From an uncultured Acetatifactor sp. (GTDB lineage Bacteria; Bacillota; Clostridia; Lachnospirales; Lachnospiraceae), in NCBI GenBank assembly GCA_934394665.1, contig CAKRRS010000081.1:1-13025 (forward strand): a stretch of 13,025 nt of DNA. The letters run 5' to 3'. Each line of letters starts with the position of its first letter. Positions within the stretch are counted from its first letter, which is position 1. The notes under the pieces are model-generated. The model made no database searches, was not told the DNA's origin, and saw only the letters and a program-made list of their open reading frames with translations. Both the position numbers and the translations under genes were made by a program. Below are positions 6,731 to 13,025 of the stretch, piece by piece.

Positions 6731-7759
6731 ATGAAATTACTTTCTATCGCAATTCCGTGCTATAACTCTGAAAAGTACATGAGAAAATGTATTGATTCTC
6801 TGCTGATCGGCGGAGAAGATGTAGAGATTCTGATTGTTGATGACGGTTCCACCAAGGATCGCACCGCTGAAATTGCCGATGAATATCAGGCACAGTTTCC
6901 GACCATTGTCCGTGCCATTCATAAAGAAAACGGCGGACACGGCTCGGCAGTCAACACCGGAATTGCCAATGCTACGGGACTGTATTTTAAAGTCGTAGAC
7001 AGCGACGACTGGGTAAAACAGGATGCATATTTCAAGATCCTGGATACGCTGCGGAATCTGGCAGGCGGCGGACAGGCACTGGATATGCTGATCAGCAATT
7101 ATGTCTATGAAAAGGAAGGTGAGCGCCGCAAAAAGGTCATTCAGTACCGCCATATTCTGCCGGTAGAGAAGATGTTCACCTGGTCGGACTGCCATCATTT
7201 CCTGAAGGGACATTATATACTGATGCATTCTGTGATCTTCCGTACCAAATTGTTACAGGAATGTGGACTGAAGCTTCCGGAGCATACCTTCTATGTGGAC
7301 AACCTGTATGTATTTGAACCGCTTCCTTATGTGAAGAATATGTACTATCTGGATGTGAATTTCTACAGATATTATATCGGTAGACAGGATCAGTCCGTCA
7401 ACGAGACTGTCATGATCTCCCGCATCGACCAGCAAATCCGTGTCACGAAGCTGATGATCGATTATCTGGTAGGAAGAAAGCAGGAAATCATCAAAAACAG
7501 GCGCCTGTATCAATACATGCGTAATTACCTCGAAATCATCATGACGGTATCTTCCGTATTGCTGATCCGCTCCGGTACTCCGGAACATCTGGAGAAAAAG
7601 AGAGAATTGTGGGAGTACCTGAAGGGAAAAGACAAAAAGCTGTATCTGTACCTTCGAAACGGCATCATGGGAGGCACCATGAATCTGCCCGGGAGAGGCG
7701 GACGGAAGATCTCCGTGGAAGGCTATAAGATCTGCCAAAAATTGTTTGGATTTAACTGA
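6731..7759 (+). CDS. Family 2 glycosyltransferase
   Basis: This is a cytoplasmic GT-A fold enzyme that should transfer a sugar from a nucleotide donor to a cell-surface acceptor. Of its 342 residues, 1 to about 110 give the nucleotide-binding half: IPCYNSEKYM, VDDGS (D37-D38) and the metal-binding DSDD (90-93) before W94. ENGGHGSAVNTG at 66-77 is the usual GT2 loop. The C-terminal half has FYRYYIGRQDQSVNE, a motif seen in GT2 enzymes of Lachnospiraceae and lactobacilli. No membrane helix is evident. It starts 61 bp after mutY, behind AAAAGGGGA. It has no adjacent polysaccharide cluster, so donor and acceptor cannot be named. Confidence 0.9.
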   Translation: MKLLSIAIPCYNSEKYMRKCIDSLLIGGEDVEILIVDDGSTKDRTAEIADEYQAQFPTIVRAIHKENGGHGSAVNTGIANATGLYFKVVDSDDWVKQDAYFKILDTLRNLAGGGQALDMLISNYVYEKEGERRKKVIQYRHILPVEKMFTWSDCHHFLKGHYILMHSVIFRTKLLQECGLKLPEHTFYVDNLYVFEPLPYVKNMYYLDVNFYRYYIGRQDQSVNETVMISRIDQQIRVTKLMIDYLVGRKQEIIKNRRLYQYMRNYLEIIMTVSSVLLIRSGTPEHLEKKRELWEYLKGKDKKLYLYLRNGIMGGTMNLPGRGGRKISVEGYKICQKLFGFN

Positions 7760-7779
7760 TCTTTTTCAAATACCTTTTT

Positions 7780-7962
7780 TTATTTGCGATAAGCCAAAAA
7801 CAGCTTCAAAAGTCTGAGTGCGTAGTCGCAATCTCTTTGTTCGGAATTATCTAATAAAGTTAAAATAGCGGATACTTCGTCGGTTTGCTCGGGGTATCCG
7901 TTTTCATTGGTCTCTTTTCCATATATAATATAATCCAGCGGCATATCCAAAGTCTCTGAAAG
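7780..7962 (-). pseudogene. C-terminal remnant of an XRE-type regulator
   Basis: Read on the minus strand, the frame ending at 7780 encodes SLSETLDMPLDYIIYGKE, then about 40 residues ending LRLLKLFLAYRK. The LDYIIYGKE stretch and the Leu-rich end are typical of what follows the helix-turn-helix in many XRE repressors. No helix-turn-helix is encoded before it. At about 7962 it runs directly into an opposite-strand Rpn tail, so the N-terminal part was lost at that junction. The same frame continues to 8100 only as antisense of the Rpn tail. Confidence 0.6.
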
Positions 7963-8041
7963 AGAGGACGCGGATAAAGTAACGCAGCTGAATAATCCGG
8001 AAGTTTTGAAAACAATGAAGAAAAAGTACGGAATGGAGTAA
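7963..8041 (+). pseudogene. Isolated 3' end of an Rpn-family (PD-(D/E)XK) gene, copy A
   Basis: It encodes GEDADKVTQLNNPEVLKTMK, then KKYGME and a stop. It is nearly identical at the DNA level (only a handful of differences in about 80 bp) to 10361-10439 and clearly related to the end of the intact gene at 9074-9156. No upstream part of the gene exists here; the homology starts abruptly at the broken XRE remnant. It keeps the terminator found after the intact gene. Confidence 0.7.
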
Positions 8042-8049
8042 TATATCGG

Positions 8050-8086
8050 AAATAGCCAAATTCGGATAGCTTGAATTTGGCTGTTT
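8050..8086 (+). terminator. Terminator after Rpn remnant A
   Basis: AAATAGCCAAATTC (8050-8063) pairs with GAATTTGGCTGTTT (8073-8086) over 14 positions (one G-U), with a 9-nt loop. It is homologous to the hairpin at 9165-9201, showing that the remnant was copied together with its terminator. Confidence 0.7.
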
Positions 8087-8093
8087 TGCCATG

Positions 8094-8122
8094 TTGACAA
8101 TCACACAGATGTTTGCTACTCT
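8094..8122 (+). promoter_or_regulatory. Possible promoter upstream of the Rpn gene
   Basis: A perfect TTGACA (8094-8099) is followed after 17 bp by a weak TACTCT. It would give a leader of about 210 nt before the Rpn gene. A lone TATAAT at 8216-8221 lacks a good -35 box. Apart from these, the stretch 8123-8340 shows no gene or strong structure. Confidence 0.35.
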
Positions 8123-8340
8123 CTAGCTGTAAGCAGATTTTTCTATTTCAAATTCTCTATACCGGTTTTATTGGTGTCTATGACTTCAGAAATTCCTGCT
8201 TTGTTACCCAATGATTATAATAGAATAGTGGGAGAAGGCATAGTACGATGCTAAATGGATGTTGGCGGAATAGAAAGCGTTGAGATCTGCATTGTAGGGA
8301 ATGTTGTATTTCTCCTGTGGTACGCGAGAGGAGAATGCAG

Positions 8341-9156
8341 ATGATCATCAGCCCTAAATGGGATTATAGTTTCAAAGAGTTATTCCGGAATATGGTAGTC
8401 CTGAAATATTTTATCAGTGTGGTCCTGAAGATCCCAGTGGAAGAGATCAGAAGTGTACGTCTGATGAATACTAATCTAAGAAGACGATACCGGTATCAGA
8501 AGCAGGGGATATTGGATGTGTTGGCAGAACTGAATGACAACACGAAAATCAATATCGAATTGCAGGTGAAGGCAGCCAAGGAATGGGACAAACGGCAGCT
8601 GTTTTATCTGGGGAAGATGTTGACGGAAGAGGTACCTTTTTGCAAAAGCTATCATGTGATGAAACGTTGCGTGGCTATCAGCATACTGGATTTTAATCTG
8701 ACGGAAGATACGAAATATCATAAGGCGTATCTATTGTGGGATGAAGAGGGCAGGATATTTTCGCGACTGCTGGAACTGCATGTGATTGAACTGAATAAGG
8801 TTCTGACAGGTCAGGCGATAGATGAGTGGATACGTTTTTTCAATGCGAAGACGCAGGAGGATTTGGATATGTTGAGATTACAGACGAAGAGTGCCGGGAT
8901 TCTGGAGGCAATCAAAGAGATAGAGCATATGAGCCTGACGCGCTATGTGAGGATGAGATATGACGAACATTTGAAGAGAATCATGGATCGTAAGGCGCAG
9001 GATGCGTATGTGTATGACCAGGGAGCGGAGGAGGAGAGAATACGTTTGATGACATTGATATCCAAGATGAGCGCCGGAGAGGATTCAAATAAGATAGCAC
9101 AATTGAGTGATTCAAAGATATTGGAAGCAATGATGAAGAAGTATGGGATAGAGTAA
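8341..9156 (+). CDS. Rpn-family recombination-promoting nuclease / PD-(D/E)XK 'transposase'
   Basis: The protein has 271 residues. The N-terminus (KWDYSFKELFRN, then LKYFISVVL) and the nuclease core match the PD-(D/E)XK transposase family (PF12784/Rpn). The catalytic pattern is GILDV (D59) followed by NIELQVK (E73, Q75, K77). Family members such as E. coli RpnA are DNA endonucleases that promote RecA-independent recombination. The C-terminal third is helical and ends in KKYGIE. The ATG at 8341 is preferred because AGGAG (8329-8333) is 7 nt upstream; the ATG at 8335 is too close, and a GTG at 8317 lies before that site. Two partial copies lie nearby, and a bidirectional terminator follows. Confidence 0.88.
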   Translation: MIISPKWDYSFKELFRNMVVLKYFISVVLKIPVEEIRSVRLMNTNLRRRYRYQKQGILDVLAELNDNTKINIELQVKAAKEWDKRQLFYLGKMLTEEVPFCKSYHVMKRCVAISILDFNLTEDTKYHKAYLLWDEEGRIFSRLLELHVIELNKVLTGQAIDEWIRFFNAKTQEDLDMLRLQTKSAGILEAIKEIEHMSLTRYVRMRYDEHLKRIMDRKAQDAYVYDQGAEEERIRLMTLISKMSAGEDSNKIAQLSDSKILEAMMKKYGIE

Positions 9157-9164
9157 TACATCAG

Positions 9165-9201
9165 AAATAGCCAAATGCATATAGTGCGGATTTGGCTATT
9201 T
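9165..9201. terminator. Bidirectional terminator shared by the Rpn gene and the XRE gene
   Basis: AAATAGCCAAAT (9165-9176) pairs perfectly with ATTTGGCTATTT (9190-9201), 12 bp with a 13-nt loop. A-rich and T-rich ends on both strands let it end the plus-strand Rpn transcript and the minus-strand XRE transcript, whose genes converge here. Confidence 0.75.
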
Positions 9202-9212
9202 CCATGCTTACC

Positions 9213-9572
9213 CTAATTTTCATTATCTACAGTATCATTTAATAACGCCCTGGCATAGGTTGTAAGTCGTGTCAACTGAGATGTACTCAAGTTTTTACAT
9301 GTTTCAATGAGGATAAACAGAGCCGGAGATTCATTATGATCAATGACTATTCTATCAGGAGCTGAATCAGCAGATTTTCCAATAAGATAATCTGTAGAGG
9401 TTGAAAATACATCAGCCATTTTAGAAATAATCTGTATAGAGGGGTTACGTTCCCCAGATTCGTATCGCAGATATGCAGGCTGAGAAATTTGTATTCTTTT
9501 AGCAGCTTCCTGCTTGGTTATTCCCAGCTTTAGACGACATTCTTTCAAACGTTCTTTATCTAAAATATCCAT
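9213..9572 (-). CDS. XRE-family transcriptional repressor
   Basis: This is a 119-residue DNA-binding protein. Residues about 7-64 form a Cro/cI-type helix-turn-helix domain: LKECRLKLGITKQEAAKRIQ, then the recognition helix SQPAYLRYESG (30-40), the conserved ERNPS turn, and FSTSTDYLIGK. Residues 65-119 form a short helical tail, probably for dimerisation; no peptidase or metal-binding motif is visible. Its start has AGGAG 11 nt upstream. Immediately behind it, matching palindromes surround a plus-strand promoter, so it most likely represses the divergent 86-residue gene. Its own minus-strand promoter is unclear (a TTGTCA overlaps the plus-strand -35 box). Confidence 0.92.
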   Translation of the reverse strand: MDILDKERLKECRLKLGITKQEAAKRIQISQPAYLRYESGERNPSIQIISKMADVFSTSTDYLIGKSADSAPDRIVIDHNESPALFILIETCKNLSTSQLTRLTTYARALLNDTVDNEN

Positions 9573-9632
9573 TTTTATTAATGCTCCTACTATTATTGAA
9601 ATTAACTATATTCACATTTTAACACAAATAGC

Positions 9633-9661
9633 TTGACAATACCATTGGAATATTATAAATA
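9633..9661 (+). promoter_or_regulatory. Promoter of the 86-residue gene
   Basis: TTGACA (9633-9638), a 17-bp spacer and TAAATA (9656-9661); an alternative TATAAA at 9654-9659 has a 15-bp spacer. The spacer contains operator 1 (9639-9651), so a bound repressor would block RNA polymerase. Confidence 0.6.
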
Positions 9662-9683
9662 TAAAATATACCAATGGTATATT
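9639..9683. promoter_or_regulatory. Twin palindromic operators for the XRE repressor
   Basis: Operator 1 is ATACCATTGGAAT (9639-9651). Operator 2 is ATACCAATGGTAT (9668-9680), the core of a perfect 8-bp-arm palindrome spanning 9665-9683. Read on opposite strands, the two share AT-N-CCAATGGTAT. Their centres are 29 bp apart, close to three helical turns. One lies between the -35 and -10 boxes and the other just after the -10 box, as in phage-type repressor switches. Binding by the adjacent XRE protein is inferred from position. Confidence 0.65.
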
Positions 9684-9750
9684 CCGGGATGATGCTGCAG
9701 CAGAAAAACGAAAAATATTATGAAAATTTATAAACAGCAGGAGAATTGCG

Positions 9751-10011
9751 ATGATGAGTAAAACGAGTGAAATATACGGTGTAATAAATATTATGTCAGT
9801 GCCCTATGATGAGAAGCCAGAGATGGAGTCATTAGAACTTTTTACATCATTTGATAAGGCTGTGGAAAGAAGTGAAGAAATAATAAAAGAATTTGTTGAT
9901 GAGTATGGTGAAGATTATATTCAACATGCTACAAAGAAAAAACCGGTAGCCATCATGGGGAACGGTGATTTGACGGGGTATGTCTATATTGTAGAAACAA
10001 CCTTGGAATAA
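9751..10011 (+). CDS. Small protein of unknown function under XRE control
   Basis: This 86-residue acidic protein has CAGGAGAA about 7 nt before tandem ATG codons (9751 and 9754). I recognise no family. It has no membrane segment or Cys/His metal site. The middle (about 31-53) is a likely amphipathic helix (FDKAVERSEEIIKEFVDEYG), and the end (KPVAIMGNGDLTGYVYIVET) is beta-like. That pattern suggests a compact alpha/beta protein. The repressor and twin operators in front of it suggest tightly controlled, perhaps phage-, toxin- or element-related expression. The partial Rpn gene follows 100 bp later. Confidence 0.7.
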   Translation: MMSKTSEIYGVINIMSVPYDEKPEMESLELFTSFDKAVERSEEIIKEFVDEYGEDYIQHATKKKPVAIMGNGDLTGYVYIVETTLE

Positions 10012-10111
10012 CATATTAAAATTCTTGATATCTATAAAGCATATCGGATCTTGGAAATTTAATACTTCTTGTATTTATTGTGGGCTGAAAATCAACGAGA
10101 GAGGAAGTTAT

Positions 10112-10439
10112 ATGTTATATTTGAAAATGATACTTCATGATGACTTGGAGGATTTAAGAGACATAATTCAAGGGATAAAGTGTGTGGGAGTGAGACGCTA
10201 TGTGAGATTGATCCACGAAACATACATGAAGGGTAAGATGAATCGCAAGGCACAGGATGCATATGTGTATGAATGCGGCTATAAAGAGGGTCTGAAGCTT
10301 GCATTACAAGAGGAAATACAGAAAGGAAGAGAGGAAGGAAGACGTTAAAATGAGCGCCGGAGAGGACGCGGATAAAGTAACGCAGCTGAATAATCCGGAA
10401 GTTTTGAGAACAATGAAGAATAAGTACGGAATAGAATAA
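10112..10439 (+). pseudogene. Truncated and frameshifted Rpn-family gene, copy B
   Basis: The frame starting at the ATG at 10112 (GAGAGGAAG upstream) encodes DDLEDLRDIIQGIK, RRYVRLIHETY and NRKAQDAYVYECG. This matches the C-terminal third of the intact neighbour (TRYVRMRYDEHL, DRKAQDAYVYDQG). It stops at 10346-10348 after a Glu/Arg-rich stretch. The last 30 codons (MSAGEDADKVTQLNN and onward to KYGIE) then continue in another frame at 10350-10439. The whole nuclease core is missing, so it cannot be an active enzyme. The 78-residue fragment still has a start and ribosome binding site and may be translated. Confidence 0.7.
10361..10439 (+). repeat. Direct repeat of the Rpn 3' end (partner of 7963-8041)
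   Basis: The stretch starting AGAGGACGCGGATAAAG matches 7963 onward almost base for base to the stop codon, about 2.4 kb apart in the same orientation. The match ends there: unlike the copy at 7963, this one has lost the downstream AAATAGCC terminator. Confidence 0.75.
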
Positions 10440-10487
10440 TTTAACCGAGACCAACGAAAAGTGAGAAAATGTGATCCCTTAGTACCG

Positions 10488-10516
10488 TTGAAGAGGGAAA
10501 TGAAAAGTGATACAAT
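10488..10516 (+). promoter_or_regulatory. Promoter of the chemotaxis receptor gene
   Basis: TTGAAG (10488-10493), a 17-bp spacer and TACAAT (10511-10516). The -10 box lies inside the left arm of the palindrome at 10501-10548. Transcription would start near 10523, between the two arms. No sigma-D (flagellar) promoter was seen. Confidence 0.5.
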
Positions 10517-10548
10517 TTGTGTAGAGATGCGAATTGTATCACTTTTCA
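10501..10548. promoter_or_regulatory. 17-bp perfect palindrome: operator or bidirectional terminator before the MCP gene
   Basis: The arm 10501-10517 (TGAAAAGTGATACAATT) is the exact reverse complement of 10532-10548, with a 14-nt loop. The A-run at one end and TTTTC at the other suit a bidirectional terminator for a transcript arriving from the Rpn side. Because the left arm contains the likely MCP -10 box, it may instead or also be an operator. Confidence 0.6.
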
Positions 10549-10574
10549 AAATTGGATAAAAGGGGGAGTTTTAC

Positions 10575-12284
10575 ATGGCAGTACAAAAGCGACAAGGTAT
10601 CAAAAAACGGTTAACGAAGGAATTCATAAAAGTAGCGATAATCGGGGCAATAGCGGCTATTATCGGAATTGTGGCACTTTTGGTTGCCGCGGTGCAGTAT
10701 GAAAAGGCTTTGAACAGATACGGTTTCACACAGGGGGATATTGGAAAGGCGATGACGGCTTTTTCCGAAAGCAGAAGTGCGTTACGGGCAGTCGTTGGGT
10801 ATGATGACGAAAATGTGATAGAAAAACAGGTTGCACTGCATAATGATAAGAAAACAGCGTTTGAGTCATACATGGAGGAACTTGACAAGAGCATTAAGTT
10901 CGCAGAGGGCCGGGATGCTTATAATCAGGTGTTACAGGAACTGGAAGGCTATTGGGATATGGATGCGCGTGTGTTGGAGCTGGCGACTTCGGATGATGCG
11001 GATGGATATCTGGAAGCCCAGGAATTGGATACAACGGATCTGACAACGCAATATGAGCAGATATATGCGGAATTCGTTGATCTGATGAATTTGTGTGTAC
11101 AAAAAGGGGATCACGCAGAAGCAGAACTTCGGACGATGGAACTGGTTATGCTGCTTGCAGTTCTGGCGATTATTGTTATTTCTTTCTGGAGTTCAGTGAT
11201 TTTAGGCAGAAAAATGGCCGGAAACATTGAAAAACCGATGGTAGCGTTGGCAGAACGTTTACAGACGTTTTCCCAGGGAGACCTGAACAGCGCGTTCCCT
11301 GAGTGCAGTACAGAAGATGAGATCTCCTATATGATACAGGTGGCAAAGGGAATGGCGGCAGACCTGAATCTGATCATCACAGATGCCGGAGAACTTTTGG
11401 GACAGATGGCAGAGGGAAATTATGCCATAGGGACCAAGATTGAGGATAAATATGTGGGACAGTTCGTGGCATTGAAGAATGCCATGCGCAAAATGAACCG
11501 CCAGATGAATGGTACATTACAACAGGTAGAAGAGGCAGCAAAACAGGTGTCTGCAGGTGCTGAGAATCTGGCAGAGTCGGCACAGGCGCTGGCGGAAGGA
11601 GCGACAGATCAGGCAGGTTCGGTGGAGGAACTCACCGCAACCATTACAAACATTGCGGATGCGGTGACACGTACAGCAGATGAATTGCAAAAAACTACGC
11701 AGAAGGCGGAAAATTATGCCGAACAGGCAGATGCCGGCCATACGCAGATGAAATCTCTCATGGAAGAGATGGATAGAATCAATGAAACATCAAAAAAAAT
11801 TCAGAATATCATTGCGGACATTGAAGATATTGCAAGTCAGACCAATCTCTTATCATTGAATGCAGCAATCGAGGCTGCCAGAGCAGGTGAGGCGGGAAGA
11901 GGCTTTGCTGTGGTAGCGGAGCAGATTCGTAAGTTGGCAGAGCAAAGTGCACAGTCTGCAGTGGATACTCGAAGCTTGATAGAGGGATCTTTGGCGGAGA
12001 TTGAGAGAGGAAATCAGGCGGCAGAAGCAGCGGCAGATTCTCTGGAACAGATCGTGACGGGAGTTAAAGAGATCGCTTCGGATGCAAAGAGACTCAGTGA
12101 AGAATCTGTAGCACAGGCGCAGGCAATGGAGCAGGCGGAGGTAGGAGTAAATCAGATCTCAGAGGTAGTACAATCCAATTCCGCATCTGCGGAGGAATCA
12201 TCTGCAACCAGTGAGGAATTGTCAGCACAGGCATATTCTTTGAATGAATTAGTGGGAAAATTCACATTACGCAAAGATAAATAA
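10575..12284 (+). CDS. Methyl-accepting chemotaxis protein
   Basis: This 569-residue transmembrane receptor signals to CheA/CheW. After a basic N-terminus, helix TM1 spans about 18-40. An extracytoplasmic helical sensor of about 150 residues (four-helix-bundle size) follows, then TM2 (about 188-210), a HAMP linker (about 211-265) and a second HAMP-like segment. The long cytoplasmic coiled coil carries the highly conserved hairpin tip near 416-448 ([20 protein letters not shown], then [20 protein letters not shown]). Ala/Glu/Gln-rich methylation helices flank the tip. The C-terminus (GKFTLRKDK) lacks a CheR-tethering pentapeptide. The start at 10575 follows AGGGGGAG. No chemotaxis or flagellar genes are adjacent, and the ligand is unknown. 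Confidence 0.95.
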   Translation: MAVQKRQGIKKRLTKEFIKVAIIGAIAAIIGIVALLVAAVQYEKALNRYGFTQGDIGKAMTAFSESRSALRAVVGYDDENVIEKQVALHNDKKTAFESYMEELDKSIKFAEGRDAYNQVLQELEGYWDMDARVLELATSDDADGYLEAQELDTTDLTTQYEQIYAEFVDLMNLCVQKGDHAEAELRTMELVMLLAVLAIIVISFWSSVILGRKMAGNIEKPMVALAERLQTFSQGDLNSAFPECSTEDEISYMIQVAKGMAADLNLIITDAGELLGQMAEGNYAIGTKIEDKYVGQFVALKNAMRKMNRQMNGTLQQVEEAAKQVSAGAENLAESAQALAEGATDQAGSVEELTATITNIADAVTRTADELQKTTQKAENYAEQADAGHTQMKSLMEEMDRINETSKKIQNIIADIEDIASQTNLLSLNAAIEAARAGEAGRGFAVVAEQIRKLAEQSAQSAVDTRSLIEGSLAEIERGNQAAEAAADSLEQIVTGVKEIASDAKRLSEESVAQAQAMEQAEVGVNQISEVVQSNSASAEESSATSEELSAQAYSLNELVGKFTLRKDK

Positions 12285-12312
12285 TTTTATAGAGAAAAAT
12301 GAGTGCTTGAAG

Positions 12313-12367
12313 AATACCGATTTTCTGTACCCTTGCATAAGACAGTGGACAGAAAGTCGGTATTTTT
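12313..12367 (+). terminator. Terminator of the MCP gene
   Basis: AATACCGATTTTCTGT (12313-12328) pairs with ACAGAAAGTCGGTATT (12349-12364) over 16 positions with one G-U, followed by TTTATG. It is a strong intrinsic terminator 29 bp after the stop codon. Confidence 0.85.
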
Positions 12368-12493
12368 ATGGCATACAATCGGTATATACCATAAAACTCC
12401 ATATTTTTCAGGGGACAAGAAAATAGTATTGGGGATAAGCGCAATAAGATTTGTTGTTAAAAATTATAAAAAATGGAAAACTTTCACTATAAA

Positions 12494-12510
12494 TGAAATA
12501 ATTATTTTCA
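12494..12510. promoter_or_regulatory. A/T-rich inverted repeat upstream of the small XRE gene
   Basis: TGAAATAATTATTTTCA has matching TGAAA/TTTCA ends around TAATTA. It lies about 45 bp before the XRE start in a very A/T-rich stretch (12430-12540). It could be a self-regulatory operator, but in such A/T-rich DNA chance is a real alternative. No convincing promoter boxes were identified here. Confidence 0.3.
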
Positions 12511-12553
12511 CATTATCTATTAATATTATATGTAAAGAGTAGGAGATGTGAAA

Positions 12554-12784
12554 ATGAATCAGAAGCATACAAAAGAGTACAAAATCATAGGACAGGCAAT
12601 CAAAAAATATCGTAAGAATAAGGGATATACGCAGGAACAGTTGGCAGACAAAGTCAGTATCAGTATGAGCTATCTGACAAAAATTGAAGCGCCCAACTGT
12701 GATCAGCCGTTTTCACTGGAAGTAGTATTTGATATTGCAGAAGTGTTGGAGATACCGGCACATACCTTGTTAGAAGATGTATAA
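12554..12784 (+). CDS. Small XRE-type helix-turn-helix protein
   Basis: This 76-residue protein is almost entirely a single Cro/cI-type helix-turn-helix domain (about 9-72): IGQAIKKYRKNKGYTQEQLA, recognition helix region SISMSYLTKIE, then LEVVFDIAEVLEIPAHTLLE. It has no effector or dimerisation domain. The normally Gly/Arg-rich turn after the recognition helix reads EAPNCDQPFS. The ATG at 12554 lies 8 nt after AGGAG and is preferred to an in-frame GTG at 12548. It stands alone between the MCP terminator and its own terminator. Target genes are unknown; proteins of this size are common in Firmicutes accessory DNA. Confidence 0.88.
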   Translation: MNQKHTKEYKIIGQAIKKYRKNKGYTQEQLADKVSISMSYLTKIEAPNCDQPFSLEVVFDIAEVLEIPAHTLLEDV

Positions 12785-12832
12785 CTGGTGTGGACTGAGA
12801 AAAGATGTAATATATTGAAATTGCCCCATAAT

Positions 12833-12867
12833 AAAAGCGGAGGACAACAAGGGGGTCCTTCGCTTTT
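12833..12867. terminator. Terminator after the small XRE gene
   Basis: AAAAGCGGAGGAC (12833-12845) pairs with GTCCTTCGCTTTT (12855-12867), 13 pairs with one G-U. A/T-rich ends on both sides make it usable in both directions. Confidence 0.85.
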
Positions 12868-12910
12868 CACTTTTGAACCACGAATATCTGAGGTCACATG
12901 AAATGCAATA

Positions 12911-12944
12911 TAAAAAATAAAACCCTTGAGAAATCAAGGGTTTT
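12911..12944 (-). terminator. Terminator of the tRNA-Thr gene
   Basis: On the minus strand AAAACCCTTGA (12944-12934), a TTTC loop and TCAAGGGTTTT (12929-12919) form a perfect 11-bp stem. TTATTTTTTA follows (12920-12911). It starts 5 nt after the tRNA. Confidence 0.88.
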
Positions 12945-12948
12945 AAAG

Positions 12949-13021
12949 AGCTGCTGACGGGAATCGGACCCGTGACCTCCGCACTACCAATGCGACGCTC
13001 TACCGACTGAGCCACAGCAGC
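12949..13021 (-). tRNA. tRNA-Thr (anticodon GGT)
   Basis: The 73-nt cloverleaf is complete. The acceptor stem is GCTGCTG/CAGCAGC with discriminator T. The D arm is GCTC/GAGC, and the anticodon stem TCGCA/TGCGG has one G-U pair. The loop TTGGTAG puts GGT at positions 34-36, reading ACC/ACT threonine codons. The T arm is ACGGG/CCCGT with a TCCGATT loop. The 3' CCA is not encoded. It converges with the small XRE gene. No integrase or attachment-site repeat is visible next to it. Confidence 0.96.
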
Positions 13022-13025
13022 ATCA

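Noticed and set aside
7766..7785. Terminator after the glycosyltransferase gene
   Set aside because: Only a 6-bp CAAATA/TATTTG stem around a T-run. It is too weak and wrongly arranged to call.
12949..13021. tRNA-Thr as an integration site for a mobile island
   Set aside because: No integrase and no repeat of the tRNA 3' end was found in the window, although sequence beyond its right edge is not visible.

Overview
The window looks like chromosomal DNA of a gut-type member of the Clostridia, most likely Lachnospiraceae. The evidence is a moderate GC content, Firmicutes-style strong ribosome binding sites, a TPP-riboswitch-controlled ThiT, and a TetM-like GTPase carrying a YacP-type NYN nuclease domain, next to a DUF1653 gene, mutY and a family 2 glycosyltransferase. 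The organism assignment is inferred from gene content and style only.

Layout. Positions 1-242 hold a large, branched, nearly self-complementary element of unknown identity. Positions 243-1282 (minus strand) form a thiamine uptake unit: promoter, TPP riboswitch, a hairpin that overlaps the ribosome binding site, and thiT. Positions 1544-4261 (plus) encode a 905-residue translational GTPase of the TetM/EF-G class fused to a C-terminal Rae1/YacP-like endoribonuclease domain. Positions 4386-6669 carry a small membrane-anchored protein, then a DUF1653 protein whose end overlaps the start of mutY. A family 2 glycosyltransferase follows (6731-7759).

Positions 7760-10440 are an accessory islet. It contains one intact Rpn/PD-(D/E)XK 'transposase' gene, two further copies of the end of such a gene (one reduced to the last 80 bp, one truncated and frameshifted), a degraded tail of an XRE regulator, an intact XRE repressor on the minus strand, and a small unknown gene. 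The promoter of that small gene is associated with two matching palindromic operators. Positions 10488-12367 hold a methyl-accepting chemotaxis protein with its own promoter (its -10 box sits inside a 17-bp perfect palindrome) and a strong terminator. The right end has a small XRE-type protein, a terminator, and a convergent tRNA-Thr(GGT) with its own terminator.

How the parts work together. Thiamine uptake is under TPP feedback. DUF1653 and mutY appear translationally coupled. The XRE repressor probably silences the 86-residue gene. The most interesting protein is the GTPase-NYN fusion: it joins a domain that docks in the ribosomal A site to the nuclease family whose Bacillus member, Rae1, cuts mRNA in that site. 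It is best read as a candidate ribosome-directed mRNA-cleavage or rescue factor rather than a plain tetracycline-resistance protein.
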